Assembly: GCF_900169715.1 (NCBI RefSeq) | Contig: NZ_LT835161.1 | Location: forward strand, 372,001 to 436,000 | Direction: 5' to 3' | Length of the DNA: 64,000 nt | Source of the DNA: Kocuria massiliensis | Lineage (GTDB): Bacteria > Actinomycetota > Actinomycetes > Actinomycetales > Micrococcaceae | Part shown: piece after piece, positions 33,272-42,753 of the stretch | Numbering within the stretch: the stretch's first letter is position 1 | How the letters are laid out: the number at the start of each line of letters is the position of its first letter | Position numbers and translations under genes: made by a program | Notes under the pieces: generated by a model | Seen by the model: the letters and a program-made list of their open reading frames with translations, nothing else | What the model was told of the DNA's origin: nothing | Databases searched by the model: none

Positions 33272-34511
33272 TCATGATGCCCAGCACACCCCAGATTTGA
33301 GCGCCGAACACGCTGACGAACACCGTGAACAGGGCCGGAGCCAAGAAACTGAGGGCGCGGCCCGTCGTGGAGTACAAACCGAAATATTCGCCCTCGTCAC
33401 CGGGCGTCGTAATCCTCGAAAGGTAGCTCCGTGCCGCGGACTGAGCCGGTCCGACGAAGGCGCACAGAGCGAGTCCGCACACCCAAAATAACCACTGTTC
33501 TTGAAGGAACAACAAGGGCGTGGCCGCGATTAAGAGTGCGGCGAGGGAAACCAGGATGACGCGGCGTGGTCCCCACGCGTCGTCGAGCCGCCCACCCAAC
33601 ACGGCTCCGAGACCGGCGACCACGTTGCCGGCGATCGCGAAGACGATCACCTGGCTCGAGCTAAAACCAAACGTTCCCGCTGCCAGGACTCCACCGTAGG
33701 TGAAGATTCCCGCCAATCCATCACGAAAGATCGCGGAGGTAATCAGGAACCGAAGCGCGAGCGGTTCCTCTCGGTATAACCGACGTATGGTCCGACCAAG
33801 ACGCTTGTAGGAGTCGAGGATCGAATCGCGGGGGCCGGGACTTTGCTGGCCGGTGGCCAAGCCGTAGTCGCTCGATGGCGCGGTGGCTCCCGGGAACCGG
33901 AGCAGCAATGGCAACGAGAACAGCATGAGCCAGACGGCCGAAAAGACGGCGATGGCCCGCAGATTGAGGGAATCATCTTCCGGGATGCCCAGCAGACCCG
34001 GCGAGACAAACCCCACGAGGACGATCCCCAAGGCCACGATTCCTCCGAAATACCCGAAGGACCATCCGAGCCCAGAAACGCGGCCAACGGTTTCCGGCGT
34101 CGAGATCGAGGGGAGGAGGGAGTTGTAGTGAACGGTGGCGATTTCACTCATGACGTTGGCTAGGGCAATCAGGCCAACGCCCAGATAGAGATAGGACGGT
34201 TCTGGGCGGGCAAAGAAGCAGAGGGCCACGCACAGCGCCACAGCGGTGGTCGTCCAGGCGAGCGCTCGCCGTCGTGATCCATTGCGATCCGCTCTCTGGC
34301 CGGTCACGGGAGCCGTCAGGGCCACGACGACGCCCGCAATCGTGAGCCCGGCCGAGAGCACCTGGGTGGTGTGCTCCTTGGACCCGAAGGCATCGCTGGT
34401 CAAGTAGACCGTAAAGACGAAGGTGGTCATCACGGCGTTGAAGCTCGACGATCCGGCATCCCACAGGGCCCACGGAATCACCGGCTTCTTGTGGGAAGCG
34501 GCAGATTGCAT
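33198..34511 (-). CDS. MFS transporter of the UMF1/Atg22 type
   Basis: 437 residues with twelve predicted helices. The N-terminus IPWALWDAGSSSFNAVMTTF is characteristic of the Atg22/UMF1 group, with MFS loops ADRNGSRRRAL and GGRLDDAWGPRRV. Its bacterial substrates are largely undefined; amino-acid or drug efflux have been proposed for relatives. The 3' end runs 74 bp into the 3' end of the MauE-thioredoxin gene on the other strand. Divergent from the Mrp operon; the ribosome binding site before its ATG is weak. Confidence 0.8.
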   Translation of the reverse strand: MQSAASHKKPVIPWALWDAGSSSFNAVMTTFVFTVYLTSDAFGSKEHTTQVLSAGLTIAGVVVALTAPVTGQRADRNGSRRRALAWTTTAVALCVALCFFARPEPSYLYLGVGLIALANVMSEIATVHYNSLLPSISTPETVGRVSGLGWSFGYFGGIVALGIVLVGFVSPGLLGIPEDDSLNLRAIAVFSAVWLMLFSLPLLLRFPGATAPSSDYGLATGQQSPGPRDSILDSYKRLGRTIRRLYREEPLALRFLITSAIFRDGLAGIFTYGGVLAAGTFGFSSSQVIVFAIAGNVVAGLGAVLGGRLDDAWGPRRVILVSLAALLIAATPLLFLQEQWLFWVCGLALCAFVGPAQSAARSYLSRITTPGDEGEYFGLYSTTGRALSFLAPALFTVFVSVFGAQIWGVLGIMIILAIGLGLAVRLPARPERPAQNP

Positions 34512-34710
34512 AATCCACAGGATACAAGTGGCCTATGCCACGCCATAGCGGTAGGAGGTAGCCAGTAAGGAAATTGTCGATACATTCCTCCAGAGACATG
34601 ACACCTTCTTGCCACAGGAGTTAGCTCAGAGCTTGGCCGCCCACCTGGAAAAATCGCCGCTGATAAGCTTGGCCAGGACGAGAACCGTGATGAGGTAGAG
34701 GGGGCACCAT

Positions 34711-37700
34711 TTGGGCATCGTGATTCTGGCCCACGTCGTGGCCGCTCTCGTGGCGCCGATGTGTTTCCGACGGTGGGGTCGCACATGCTTCTACGTTTTC
34801 GCCCTCGTTCCCGCCGTGAGCTTCATTTGGCTCTGCACCACGGCTCCGGCCGTCTTCGGCGGTCAGGTCATAACCGAGAGCTATCCGTGGATACCCCAGC
34901 TCGGCATTTCGTTGTCGTTCCGTCTGGATGCCCTCGCATGGATCCTCTCCGCCATGATTTTGGGGATCGGCGCACCCATCATCTTCTATTGCGCCGCGTA
35001 CTTTAAGCACACGAACCAGTATTCTGGCTCCTTTGCCTCTCAACTACTGCTCTTCGCCGGAGTCATGTTCGGCCTCGTGACCGCGGACGACATGATGGTC
35101 ATGTTTGTCTTTTGGGAGCTCACGAGCATTCTGTCGTATCTGTTGATCGGATACGCCCACGTGCGTTTCTTCGCCCGGCGGGCCGCCCTGCAAGCGTTGA
35201 TCGTGACGACGGCCGGCGGTTTGGCGATGTTCATCGGCATCATCATGTTGGCCGTGGCGAGCCGTTCTTATCTGCTCTCGGACGTGATCGCTCGGGCCCC
35301 AGAAACCATTGCGTCGCCAGGCGGTGGCGTCGTCATGGGTGCCGCACTGGTGTTGTTGTTGGTGGGGGCGATGTCGAAGTCGGCACTTTTCCCCTTGCAC
35401 TTTTGGCTCCCCGGGGCGATGGCCGCTCCCACCCCGGTCTCGGCGTTCCTCCACGCCGCCGCGATGGTCAAGGCGGGCATCTACCTTGTGGCCCGATTCG
35501 CCCCGGAATTCTCGGGCGTTGCACCGTGGACGGGCATCGTCGTCATCGTGGGGCTCTTCACGATGCTCTTCGGCGGATACGTAGCCCTGAAGCAGTATGA
35601 CCTCAAGCTCATCCTCGCGTACGGAACCGTGAGCCAGCTCGGATTCATCCTGACGGTCGTGGGGATCGGAAGCCCCGACGCCATCTATGCGGGGCTGGCC
35701 ATGATGATTGCGCATTCCCTGTTCAAGTCGGTCTTGTTCCTGTGTACGGGCATCATCGACCATCAGGCGGGTACCCGTGAGATCACTCGACTTTCCGGAA
35801 TTTGGCGGAAGGCACCGGTCCTCTTCGTCTTGGCCGTGCTGTCGGCGGCGTCGATGGCGGGAATTCCGCCCCTCGCTGGGTTCGTCACCAAGGAGTCGAT
35901 CCTTGAACTGGGCGTCGAAGGCTGGGCCCACGGCATGGGTGCCCTCGGCCCGGGACAATCAGGGCTCGTCCTTCTGTGCATCGCTGTGGGATCGGTCTTG
36001 ACCTTTGCCTACAGTGCACGATTCGTCTGGGGCGCCTTCGCGACCAAAAAGCCTCGTGACGCGCACCCCGATCTGATTCAGGGCGGCTCCGTTCACTCGA
36101 CCGACTTTCACGCGATTCCCTTGACCTTTGCGTTGGCCCCGAGCGTGATCACGGTACTGACCCTCGCGCTGGGCCTCTTCCCGGAGCCGATCCATCAGAT
36201 GGTCGGGACGGTCGCTCAGCAGGGCGGCGAGATACACCAGCACCTCGCCTTGTGGCACGGTCTGACTCCGCCTCTGGGAATTTCCGCGATGATTATCGCG
36301 ACGGGTGTGGTTCTCTACCTGGCTCGAGTGCCCGTCCTCAAGGCGCAATCCGCGGTGCCTTCGCTGCCGACGGCCGATTCCGTGTACCGCGGAATTATTG
36401 GTTTCATTGACTGGGCCGCGGTTCGCATCACCGGCTTCACTCAGCGTGGTTCCCTGAGCTTTTACCTCGCGGTGATTCTTGCGACGGCCGTGATCGTTCC
36501 GACGATCGGCCTGTTTATCGTCGAGACCCCGCCGTTGCGATCCATTAACTGGACGGATTCCCCCGCTCAATGGGCCATTGCCGCCGTCATGGTGGGGGCC
36601 GCTCTGATCGCGGTTCGAGCGAATAAGCGATTCCTGGCGATCCTGATGGTTTCGGTCACGGGTTACGGGTTGGCCTTGATCTTCGCGCTCCGGGGTGCCC
36701 CGGACTTGGCGCTCACACAGATGCTGGTCGAGACCATCTCCTTGATCGCATTCGTCTTGGCCTTGCGCATGCTTCCCTCGGGAATCGGCAAGCGCAAGAC
36801 CACCCGGCGGCCCGCCCGGGTCGTGATCGCCGTGGGCTTCGGACTCTTCATGATGGCTCTGGCCGCATTCTCGATCTCGTCGCGTACCGCTAGCCCCATT
36901 TCATTGGATATGCCGCGGTTGGCATACGAGATCGGTCACGGAAAGAACGTCGTGAACGTGACCCTCGTCGACATGCGTGCCTGGGACACCTACGGCGAAA
37001 TCTCGGTCTTGGCTCTGGCCGCGACGGGTGTCGCTAGCCTGATATTCATTGCTGGACGGCAAGACGCCGGGCGGAACGGTCCGGCCTTGGACACGGGACG
37101 CATCCGGGCAGTCAGTAAGAGATATGCGGGCCGCACTGGGCTGAGCACCGGAACGCGCGTCGTCGGACACTTCATGAACGTCAAGCGGGATCCCTTCCTC
37201 GTGGCTGGGCGCACCCTTGCACCGGAAAACCGTTCGTTGATGCTTGAGGTCATCACGCGGTTGCTGTTCCACACGGTCGTCCTGGTGTCGGTCTACTTGC
37301 TTTTGGCCGGTCACAATCTTCCCGGTGGCGGGTTCGCCGGTGGCCTCTTGGCGGGACTCGCCCTGGGGCTGAGGTACCTGGCGGGTGGCCGCTACGAGCT
37401 CGAGGAAGCCACTCCGGTCAATGCGGGTGTGCTCTTGGGCTCCGGCATGATCCTCTCGGCGGTTTACGCGCTTCTTCCTCTGGCGTGGGGAGGCTCGGTC
37501 TTCGCCTCCTACGCTTTCGAGGTGCACTGGCCGGTTTTCGGTGAGATCCACTTCGTGACGGCCACCATCTTCGATATTGGTGTGTATTTGATCGTCGTCG
37601 GCTTGGTGCTTGACGTGCTGCGCAGCTTGGGCGGAAAGATCGATTCTGTCCTAGAGGAAGAGCGCCGCCAGGAGCGCGAACGGTCGCGTCAGACCGGACG

Positions 37701-37869
37701 CAAGCGTCGCCGGATCAAGGTGCGCCGTTCGGGTGGTCCTCAGACCGTAGCGATTCCTTCGGGGCCGGTCACCGCGACCAGCGAAGAAGAACACTTGGAC
37801 GGCGAGCGACCAACCGCCGCGGCCGATACAGGTCACGCCGAACGCACCCGAGAGGACGACCACTCATGA
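34711..37869 (+). CDS. mrpA: Mrp Na+/H+ antiporter, fused MrpA-MrpB subunit
   Basis: 1052 residues. Residues ~1-500 resemble NADH dehydrogenase NuoL/MrpA (proton-antiporter helices with the conserved E and K residues in LVTADDMMVMFVFWELTS and MSKSALFPLHFWLPGAMAAP). Later segments match the MbhD/MbhE-like helices of long MrpA (~570-790). The C-terminal portion from about 825 is a full MrpB domain (NLPGGGFAGGLLAGLALGLR) and ends in a charged tail. The TTG start follows AGAGGGGG by 7 bases. With MrpC-G it forms a large antiporter exchanging Na+ for H+. MrpC begins inside its stop codon. Confidence 0.92.
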   Translation: MGIVILAHVVAALVAPMCFRRWGRTCFYVFALVPAVSFIWLCTTAPAVFGGQVITESYPWIPQLGISLSFRLDALAWILSAMILGIGAPIIFYCAAYFKHTNQYSGSFASQLLLFAGVMFGLVTADDMMVMFVFWELTSILSYLLIGYAHVRFFARRAALQALIVTTAGGLAMFIGIIMLAVASRSYLLSDVIARAPETIASPGGGVVMGAALVLLLVGAMSKSALFPLHFWLPGAMAAPTPVSAFLHAAAMVKAGIYLVARFAPEFSGVAPWTGIVVIVGLFTMLFGGYVALKQYDLKLILAYGTVSQLGFILTVVGIGSPDAIYAGLAMMIAHSLFKSVLFLCTGIIDHQAGTREITRLSGIWRKAPVLFVLAVLSAASMAGIPPLAGFVTKESILELGVEGWAHGMGALGPGQSGLVLLCIAVGSVLTFAYSARFVWGAFATKKPRDAHPDLIQGGSVHSTDFHAIPLTFALAPSVITVLTLALGLFPEPIHQMVGTVAQQGGEIHQHLALWHGLTPPLGISAMIIATGVVLYLARVPVLKAQSAVPSLPTADSVYRGIIGFIDWAAVRITGFTQRGSLSFYLAVILATAVIVPTIGLFIVETPPLRSINWTDSPAQWAIAAVMVGAALIAVRANKRFLAILMVSVTGYGLALIFALRGAPDLALTQMLVETISLIAFVLALRMLPSGIGKRKTTRRPARVVIAVGFGLFMMALAAFSISSRTASPISLDMPRLAYEIGHGKNVVNVTLVDMRAWDTYGEISVLALAATGVASLIFIAGRQDAGRNGPALDTGRIRAVSKRYAGRTGLSTGTRVVGHFMNVKRDPFLVAGRTLAPENRSLMLEVITRLLFHTVVLVSVYLLLAGHNLPGGGFAGGLLAGLALGLRYLAGGRYELEEATPVNAGVLLGSGMILSAVYALLPLAWGGSVFASYAFEVHWPVFGEIHFVTATIFDIGVYLIVVGLVLDVLRSLGGKIDSVLEEERRQERERSRQTGRKRRRIKVRRSGGPQTVAIPSGPVTATSEEEHLDGERPTAAADTGHAERTREDDHS

Positions 37870-38441
37870 TCGATGCCTCAATGCTCCTGGTCATGGGGGT
37901 TCTCTACGCCGTGGGCGTGTATCTGGTGCTCGAGAAGTCGCTCACCAAGGTTCTTTTGGGCCTGATGCTGATCACCAATGCGACCAATATCCTGATTTTG
38001 CACACCGCAGGCTCCTCAGGAATCCCGGCGTTCTTCGACCCGACGAGGAGCGCCGACGAATACTTCGACCCGCTGCCACAGGCCTTGGTCCTGACGGCCA
38101 TCGTGATTTCCTTTTCGGTGACGGCGCTGATGCTGGGCATGATTTACCGCAGCTGGGTCTTGTCCCGTCGAGACGACATCATGGACGACGCCGAGGACCG
38201 CCGCGTTGCCGCCCAGCCGGACTACGATCCGGAGGACGACGACGCCGCCCCCATCGAGCCCTCCGAATTCGAAGGTTCCGAGGAACAACGAGAGGAAGCC
38301 TATCGCCAGCGGAAGCAGAAAGAGCGGTCTCAGCGTGAGAATGCGCGGACTGTTGCCGACGACGAGGCGCCTGGTCTCGCCAAGGAACACCACTCGCACT
38401 TGGGTCAGGGAAATCGCGATCAGGGGGAGTGGCGTCCATGA
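37866..38441 (+). CDS. mrpC: Mrp antiporter subunit MrpC
   Basis: 191 residues. Three helices related to NuoK form the first ~110 residues (YAVGVYLVLEKSLTKVLLGL, then LPQALVLTAIVISFSVTAL). A long, highly charged cytoplasmic tail of about 80 residues follows, an extension compared with the ~113-residue Bacillus MrpC. ATGA overlap with the mrpA stop and again with the mrpD start implies translational coupling. Confidence 0.92.
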   Translation: MIDASMLLVMGVLYAVGVYLVLEKSLTKVLLGLMLITNATNILILHTAGSSGIPAFFDPTRSADEYFDPLPQALVLTAIVISFSVTALMLGMIYRSWVLSRRDDIMDDAEDRRVAAQPDYDPEDDDAAPIEPSEFEGSEEQREEAYRQRKQKERSQRENARTVADDEAPGLAKEHHSHLGQGNRDQGEWRP

Positions 38442-40057
38442 ACATCGTTGAGTTAGCCCCCGTGGCCGTGATTCTGCCCCTGCTCGCCGCAGGCCTGAAC
38501 TTCACGCTGTACAAGTTCCCGAACGCCCAGCGGTTGGTGTCACTTCTCGCGATGTCGCTGATCCTGGCCCTCGAAATCGTGCTCTTGATTTCGACCTGGG
38601 GAACGGGCCCGCAATCCGTGACGCTGGGCGGCTGGGCGGCGCCTTTCGGCATCGTCATGGTCGTGGATCAGTTGTCGTCCTTGATGCTGGTCGTCTCCAC
38701 GCTCGTCTCTTTCGCGGTGCTCATCTATGCGACCGGTCAGGGTCTCGCGGATGGTGACGGCGACGCGCCGATCTCGGTGTTCTACCCGACCTTCTTGGTG
38801 CTGTTGGCCGGAGTGTCCAATGCCTTCTTGGCGGGGGACCTTTTCAACCTGTACGTCGGGTTCGAGATTCTGCTGACTGCCAGTTACGTACTTCTCACCA
38901 TGTCCGGGACGGCTCCGCGCATCCGGGCCGGCGTGACCTATACCGTGGTCTCGGTCATTTCCTCGATGCTGTTCCTGATTTCCATCGGCATGATCTATGC
39001 GGCCCTGGGCACCGTGAACATGGCGGATATCGCCGCCAAAGTGCCGGACCTACCCGTGGGCACCCAGATGCAATTGCACCTGATGCTACTGGTGGCCTTC
39101 GGGATTAAGGCCGCCGTTTTCCCGTTGTCCCTCTGGCTCCCGGACTCGTATCCGACCGCGCCCGCGCCGGTCACGGCCGTGTTCGCGGGCTTGCTGACCA
39201 AGGTCGGCGTGTACGCGATCATCAGGACGGAGACCCTCCTGTTCCCCGGTGGAATGGTGGACAACCTCCTCGCCTTCGTCGCGGCTGCAACCTTAGTGGT
39301 GGGCATCCTGGGAGCGTTGACTCAAAGCGATATCAAGAGAACCCTCTCGTTCATTCTGATCAGTCACATCGGCTACATGATCTGGGGCATCTCGTTGTCG
39401 ACGCCGGAGGGCTTGGTGGCCGTGGTCTTTTACGTTGCCCACCACATCGTGATCCAGACGAGCCTGTTTATGGTCGTGGGCCTGATCGAGCGACGCGGTG
39501 GTTCCGCGAATACGGATCGTCTCGCAGGGCTCGCGAAGATTGCGCCCATCTTGGGCATCCTGTACTTCATCCCGGCCATGAACTTGGGCGGTATACCGCC
39601 GTTCTCCGGATTCATCGGGAAAGTTGGCCTCATCGACGCGAGCGTGCGAGCCGGAACCTGGCAGGGATACGCCCTGGCCGGCATCGGCGTCTTCGTGTCA
39701 CTCCTGACTCTGCTGACCTTGGCCCGTATTTGGAACCGTGTGTTCTGGCGTAAGCCAGAGGATGCCGAATTCCCCGATCCGATCCTCTTGGCAAAGGACG
39801 CCGATGGTCATTACGGTGTCCGGACCTCGGGAGAAATTGACATCGAATCGAGGCGTTACAAGGGCCGCGACGTCACCCTGTTGCCACGGCCGATGATCGG
39901 CTCGACCATCGGATTGGTCGCCGTGGGAGTCGCGATCACCTTCTTGGCCGGGCCGTTATTCAACCTCTCCTACCAAGCAGCCGATAACTTGAGTGATCCG
40001 CACGCGTACATCGAGGCCGTATTGGGTCACGACGCCGCCTCGGAAGGGGGCCACTGA
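38438..40057 (+). CDS. mrpD: Mrp antiporter subunit MrpD
   Basis: 539 residues, NuoM/NuoN-like. The antiporter core includes NLYVGFEILLTASYVLLTMS, KAAVFPLSLWLPDSYPTAPA and GALTQSDIKRTLSFILISHI, with the conserved lysine and histidine of the proton path. ATG at 38438 overlaps the mrpC stop; an in-frame start three codons earlier has no advantage. mrpE follows after one base. Confidence 0.93.
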   Translation: MNIVELAPVAVILPLLAAGLNFTLYKFPNAQRLVSLLAMSLILALEIVLLISTWGTGPQSVTLGGWAAPFGIVMVVDQLSSLMLVVSTLVSFAVLIYATGQGLADGDGDAPISVFYPTFLVLLAGVSNAFLAGDLFNLYVGFEILLTASYVLLTMSGTAPRIRAGVTYTVVSVISSMLFLISIGMIYAALGTVNMADIAAKVPDLPVGTQMQLHLMLLVAFGIKAAVFPLSLWLPDSYPTAPAPVTAVFAGLLTKVGVYAIIRTETLLFPGGMVDNLLAFVAAATLVVGILGALTQSDIKRTLSFILISHIGYMIWGISLSTPEGLVAVVFYVAHHIVIQTSLFMVVGLIERRGGSANTDRLAGLAKIAPILGILYFIPAMNLGGIPPFSGFIGKVGLIDASVRAGTWQGYALAGIGVFVSLLTLLTLARIWNRVFWRKPEDAEFPDPILLAKDADGHYGVRTSGEIDIESRRYKGRDVTLLPRPMIGSTIGLVAVGVAITFLAGPLFNLSYQAADNLSDPHAYIEAVLGHDAASEGGH

Positions 40058-40058
40058 C

Positions 40059-40643
40059 ATGAGTCCGTCCGCGCACCGGGCCCCTCGCATCAGGCCCAAA
40101 AATACCTTCCGTACGGAACTTCCGCTGTTGGTGTGGCTCGTTCTGGTGTGGGGCGCCCTCTGGCGGGATTTCTCTCCCGGCAACTTGCTCTTCGGCCTGA
40201 TTCTGGCATTCATCTTGGTCCGCGTCTTCTACCTACCGCCGGTGCAATTGTCCGGGCGGTTCAATCCACTGTGGGCTTTCGTATTGGCCATGAAGTTCAT
40301 CTGGTGGATCGCGGTCGCAAGCTTCGAGATTCTGTGGTTCGCTGTGAGGCCACGGGGAGCACCCAGATCCGCGGTCGTCTCGGCCCAATTGGACATCAAT
40401 AGCGACCTCCTCATCACGGTGGTGGGTCATATCGTGTCCCTGATCCCGGGCTCGCTCGTCGTGGAGGTGGACCGGCGTCATGCAACGATCTATTTCCACG
40501 TGATCAACATCGAGTCCGCGGAGGACGTCACGAAATTCCAGAACAGCGTTCGCAAGATCGAGGCCTATGTGATTCGGGTGATGGGTACCCGGGAGAGCTA
40601 TGCAGCCCTCAAATCCGGCACCCTCGGTGAGGAGAAGCCATGA
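40059..40643 (+). CDS. mrpE: Mrp antiporter subunit MrpE
   Basis: 194 residues. Two N-terminal helices (LPLLVWLVLVWGALWRDFSP and LLFGLILAFILVRVFYLPP), a third at 80-100, and a cytoplasmic MrpE domain (TVVGHIVSLIPGSLVVEVD, then ATIYFHVINIESAEDV). ATG at 40059 has AAGGGGG before it; an earlier in-frame ATG lies within mrpD. Stop overlaps mrpF. Confidence 0.92.
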   Translation: MSPSAHRAPRIRPKNTFRTELPLLVWLVLVWGALWRDFSPGNLLFGLILAFILVRVFYLPPVQLSGRFNPLWAFVLAMKFIWWIAVASFEILWFAVRPRGAPRSAVVSAQLDINSDLLITVVGHIVSLIPGSLVVEVDRRHATIYFHVINIESAEDVTKFQNSVRKIEAYVIRVMGTRESYAALKSGTLGEEKP

Positions 40644-41026
40644 AAGTCGTCATGGTGATCTGCGGCATCATTCTGGTGTTGGCAGCCATCGGAACCATCT
40701 ACCGTCTGGCCAAGGGGCCTTCGCTCTTGGACCGAGTGATCGCTTCGGACGTTCTGCTCGCCATCGTTGGTGCCGGTTTGGTCATCGACATGGTCAATCG
40801 GGACAGCTACGAGAATGTCACCTTGCTCATCGTCATTTCCCTTGTCGGCTTCTTGGGGTCCGTGACGGTCTCTCGATTCGCGAATAACAAGCGGGAACGT
40901 GAAGATCTCGCCCGAGACGCCGTCGGCGGATATAACGCCAGTGCCTCGACACGCCAAGAATCGGCGTCGTCCCTCGGCCAGAGTCAGAACCCTTCGGATC
41001 AGAAGCCTTCAGGGGGTGAGCGATAG
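40640..41026 (+). CDS. mrpF: Mrp antiporter subunit MrpF
   Basis: 128 residues; three helices with the family motif AKGPSLLDRVIASDVLLAIV and LLIVISLVGFLGSVTVSRF, followed by a ~40-residue polar tail. Overlaps mrpE by 4 bases and ends directly before the mrpG start codon. Confidence 0.92.
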   Translation: MKVVMVICGIILVLAAIGTIYRLAKGPSLLDRVIASDVLLAIVGAGLVIDMVNRDSYENVTLLIVISLVGFLGSVTVSRFANNKREREDLARDAVGGYNASASTRQESASSLGQSQNPSDQKPSGGER

Positions 41027-41485
41027 ATGTTGGACACCGTTCTGAACATTCTCACGGGAGCATGTCTGATCGTCGGTTGCCTCATGTCCTTGGGGGCCGC
41101 ACTCGGCATCATGAGGTTCAGCGATGTGCTGTCGCGCCTGCACCCCGGTGCAAAGCCTCAGGTCTTCGGCTTGTTTCTCTTACTCCTCGGCATGGGAATC
41201 GCCGCCCGGAGTTGGAGCCTCGTCCCCGCGCTCATTTTGGCCTGGACCTTGCAGATGCTCGCGACGCCGGTTTCCTCGCACATGGTCGGTCGGTCCGGAT
41301 TCCGGAACCGGCACTTCGCGGCGTCGTCGTTGACCGTCAACGAGTTGGCCGACCTCGTCGAGCAGATGAACCGCGAAGAGGAACAAGAGCAGGCTCCGGC
41401 CGAGGCCGCGCCCGAGCCTCGAGAGGTTGACGCGGATACCGCGGGATTAGACAAGCCGGACGAACAAGAGCCTCGGCAATCCTGA
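41027..41485 (+). CDS. mrpG: Mrp antiporter subunit MrpG
   Basis: 152 residues; three helices with GIMRFSDVLSRLHPGAKPQ, the MrpG signature, and a glutamate/alanine-rich C-terminal tail. The start codon directly follows the mrpF stop. It ends the operon, which a strong terminator closes. Confidence 0.92.
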   Translation: MLDTVLNILTGACLIVGCLMSLGAALGIMRFSDVLSRLHPGAKPQVFGLFLLLLGMGIAARSWSLVPALILAWTLQMLATPVSSHMVGRSGFRNRHFAASSLTVNELADLVEQMNREEEQEQAPAEAAPEPREVDADTAGLDKPDEQEPRQS

Positions 41486-41492
41486 CAACAAT

Positions 41493-41529
41493 GCCGATGG
41501 GCGCGTGACAACGTCACGCGCCCATCGGC
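41493..41529. terminator. Terminator of the Mrp operon
   Basis: A perfect 17-bp stem (41493-41509 with 41513-41529, core GATGGGCGCGTGAC) and 3-base loop. It lies between the convergent mrpG and DUF4235 genes and can serve both. Confidence 0.8.
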
Positions 41530-41550
41530 GTTAGCTTGAGAAGGGGACGG

Positions 41551-41823
41551 TTAGACCTCGGCCTGGCCGCCGGTCTCGATGTCTTCATTCTTTTCCATCC
41601 GGGCGGCAACCCGGGTGACGCCAATCTTGATCAGCGTGGCGACGACGCCGCTGATGGCGGTCCAGATGATGACGTCACGAAGGCTTTCTTCGGGGTCCGG
41701 GTTGTTGGCGGGCGGCTCGTTGCCGGTGATCTTCTTCCAACCGAGGGTCATGATCTTATTGGCGGCGAAAACTCCACCCAGGGAAGCCACGGTGGAACCG
41801 ATCTTGATGACGGGATTGCTCAT
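41551..41823 (-). CDS. DUF4235 family membrane protein
   Basis: 90 residues from an ATG with AGGAG 7 bases upstream; an in-frame ATG 42 bp earlier lacks one. Two hydrophobic segments (IGSTVASLGGVFAANKIMTL and VIIWTAISGVVATLIKIGVT) separated by the polar loop ITGNEPPANNPDPEES, which is typical of the actinobacterial DUF4235 family. Function unknown. Confidence 0.75.
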   Translation of the reverse strand: MSNPVIKIGSTVASLGGVFAANKIMTLGWKKITGNEPPANNPDPEESLRDVIIWTAISGVVATLIKIGVTRVAARMEKNEDIETGGQAEV

Positions 41824-41946
41824 ACGAATCTCCTGTAATTGTCGGACGATATTTCGGCCGGTCATGTGCAGCTTCCTCTAGCCTAATCGCAGGCCAATGG
41901 CTTTGTCTCAAACGCACGCAGATTCTCCGTCCCTCTCGTGATCCGT

Positions 41947-41952
41947 TAGGAT
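41947..41952 (+). promoter_or_regulatory. -10 box before the TPP riboswitch
   Basis: TAGGAT lies 17 bases before the aptamer P1 stem. No good -35 hexamer is seen at the expected distance. Confidence 0.35.
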
Positions 41953-41969
41953 GGTCCGAGTTCACCACA

Positions 41970-42116
41970 CGACAGGGGAGCCTCAATCGAGGCTGAGAGT
42001 GCGCAAGCAGACCCTCGACCTGATCCGGTTAGCACCGGCGTAGGGAGTCGAGATCTCGGGTGTTCCCGAAAGAGAATTCGGGCAAGGCCTCCCCTCCTGA
42101 CCGCAATTCCAGGAGG
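41970..42116 (+). promoter_or_regulatory. TPP riboswitch with SD-sequestering platform
   Basis: The aptamer (41970-42050) has the THI-box core: GGGGAGC, GGCTGAGAGTG, ACCCTCGACCTGATCCGG and GCGTAGGGA, closed by a CGAC/GTCG P1 stem. Downstream, TCGGG/CCCGA (42056-42069) and CCCGAA/TTCGGG (42065-42082) are mutually exclusive hairpins. CCTCCTG (42093-42099) pairs perfectly with CAGGAGG (42110-42116), hiding the ribosome binding site. No terminator T-run is present, so control is probably at translation: TPP binding would lower synthesis of the YkoE-YkoD-YkoC transporter. Confidence 0.93.
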
Positions 42117-42123
42117 ATTTACC

Positions 42124-42753
42124 GTGAACGCATCATCGCCCAAGGCGCCATCCAAAACCTCCCCACGAGGCTCGTGGCGCGTTATCGATATCGTCATTGC
42201 CTCGGTTCTCGCCGTGGTGTGCGGCGTCATCTTTTGGATCTGGTCGAACGGCGTCGCCCCGTTGATCGGCACCGTGACGGTCGGTTTCCCGCCCTTGTCC
42301 GGTCTCATTGGAGGGGGATGGCTCATCGCTGGGGTTCTCGGAGGACTCGTCATCCGCAAACCGGGCGCAGCTCTTTACTGCGAAATTCTCGGGGCACTCG
42401 TTGAGGCGCTGTTGGGAACTCATTACAGCTTCGCCGTCCTCATCTCCGGGCTCGTGCAGGGCTTGGGCGCGGAAGTCGTTTTCGCGGCCTTCCGATACCG
42501 CCGCTTTGAGCTTCCCATCGCGCTGCTGGCCGGAGCCGTTTCGGGCCTGTTCATGACCGTCAGCGAGATCGCGATGTATTACGCCTTCTGGCAAACACAG
42601 TTCAAGATCACCTACGCGATCTTCGGCGTCATCTCGGGTCTGGTCATCGCCGGGTTCCTGGCGTGGGCCCTGACTCGGGCGCTCGTATCGACGGGGGTGC
42701 TTTCGTCGGTCGCGGCCGGTCGGGACGCCCGGAGCCGGAGAGCTCGGGCGTGA
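42124..42753 (+). CDS. ykoE: Thiamine/HMP ECF transporter S component YkoE
   Basis: 209 residues with about six helices. The family marks are IDIVIASVLAVVCGVIFWIW, the GGLVIRKPGAALYCEILGAL stretch and GLVQGLGAEVVFAAFRYRRF. YkoE binds hydroxymethylpyrimidine or thiamine and docks on the energising module encoded next. GTG start with AGGAGG 7 bases upstream, under the TPP riboswitch. Its stop overlaps the GTG of ykoD. Confidence 0.9.
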   Translation: MNASSPKAPSKTSPRGSWRVIDIVIASVLAVVCGVIFWIWSNGVAPLIGTVTVGFPPLSGLIGGGWLIAGVLGGLVIRKPGAALYCEILGALVEALLGTHYSFAVLISGLVQGLGAEVVFAAFRYRRFELPIALLAGAVSGLFMTVSEIAMYYAFWQTQFKITYAIFGVISGLVIAGFLAWALTRALVSTGVLSSVAAGRDARSRRARA

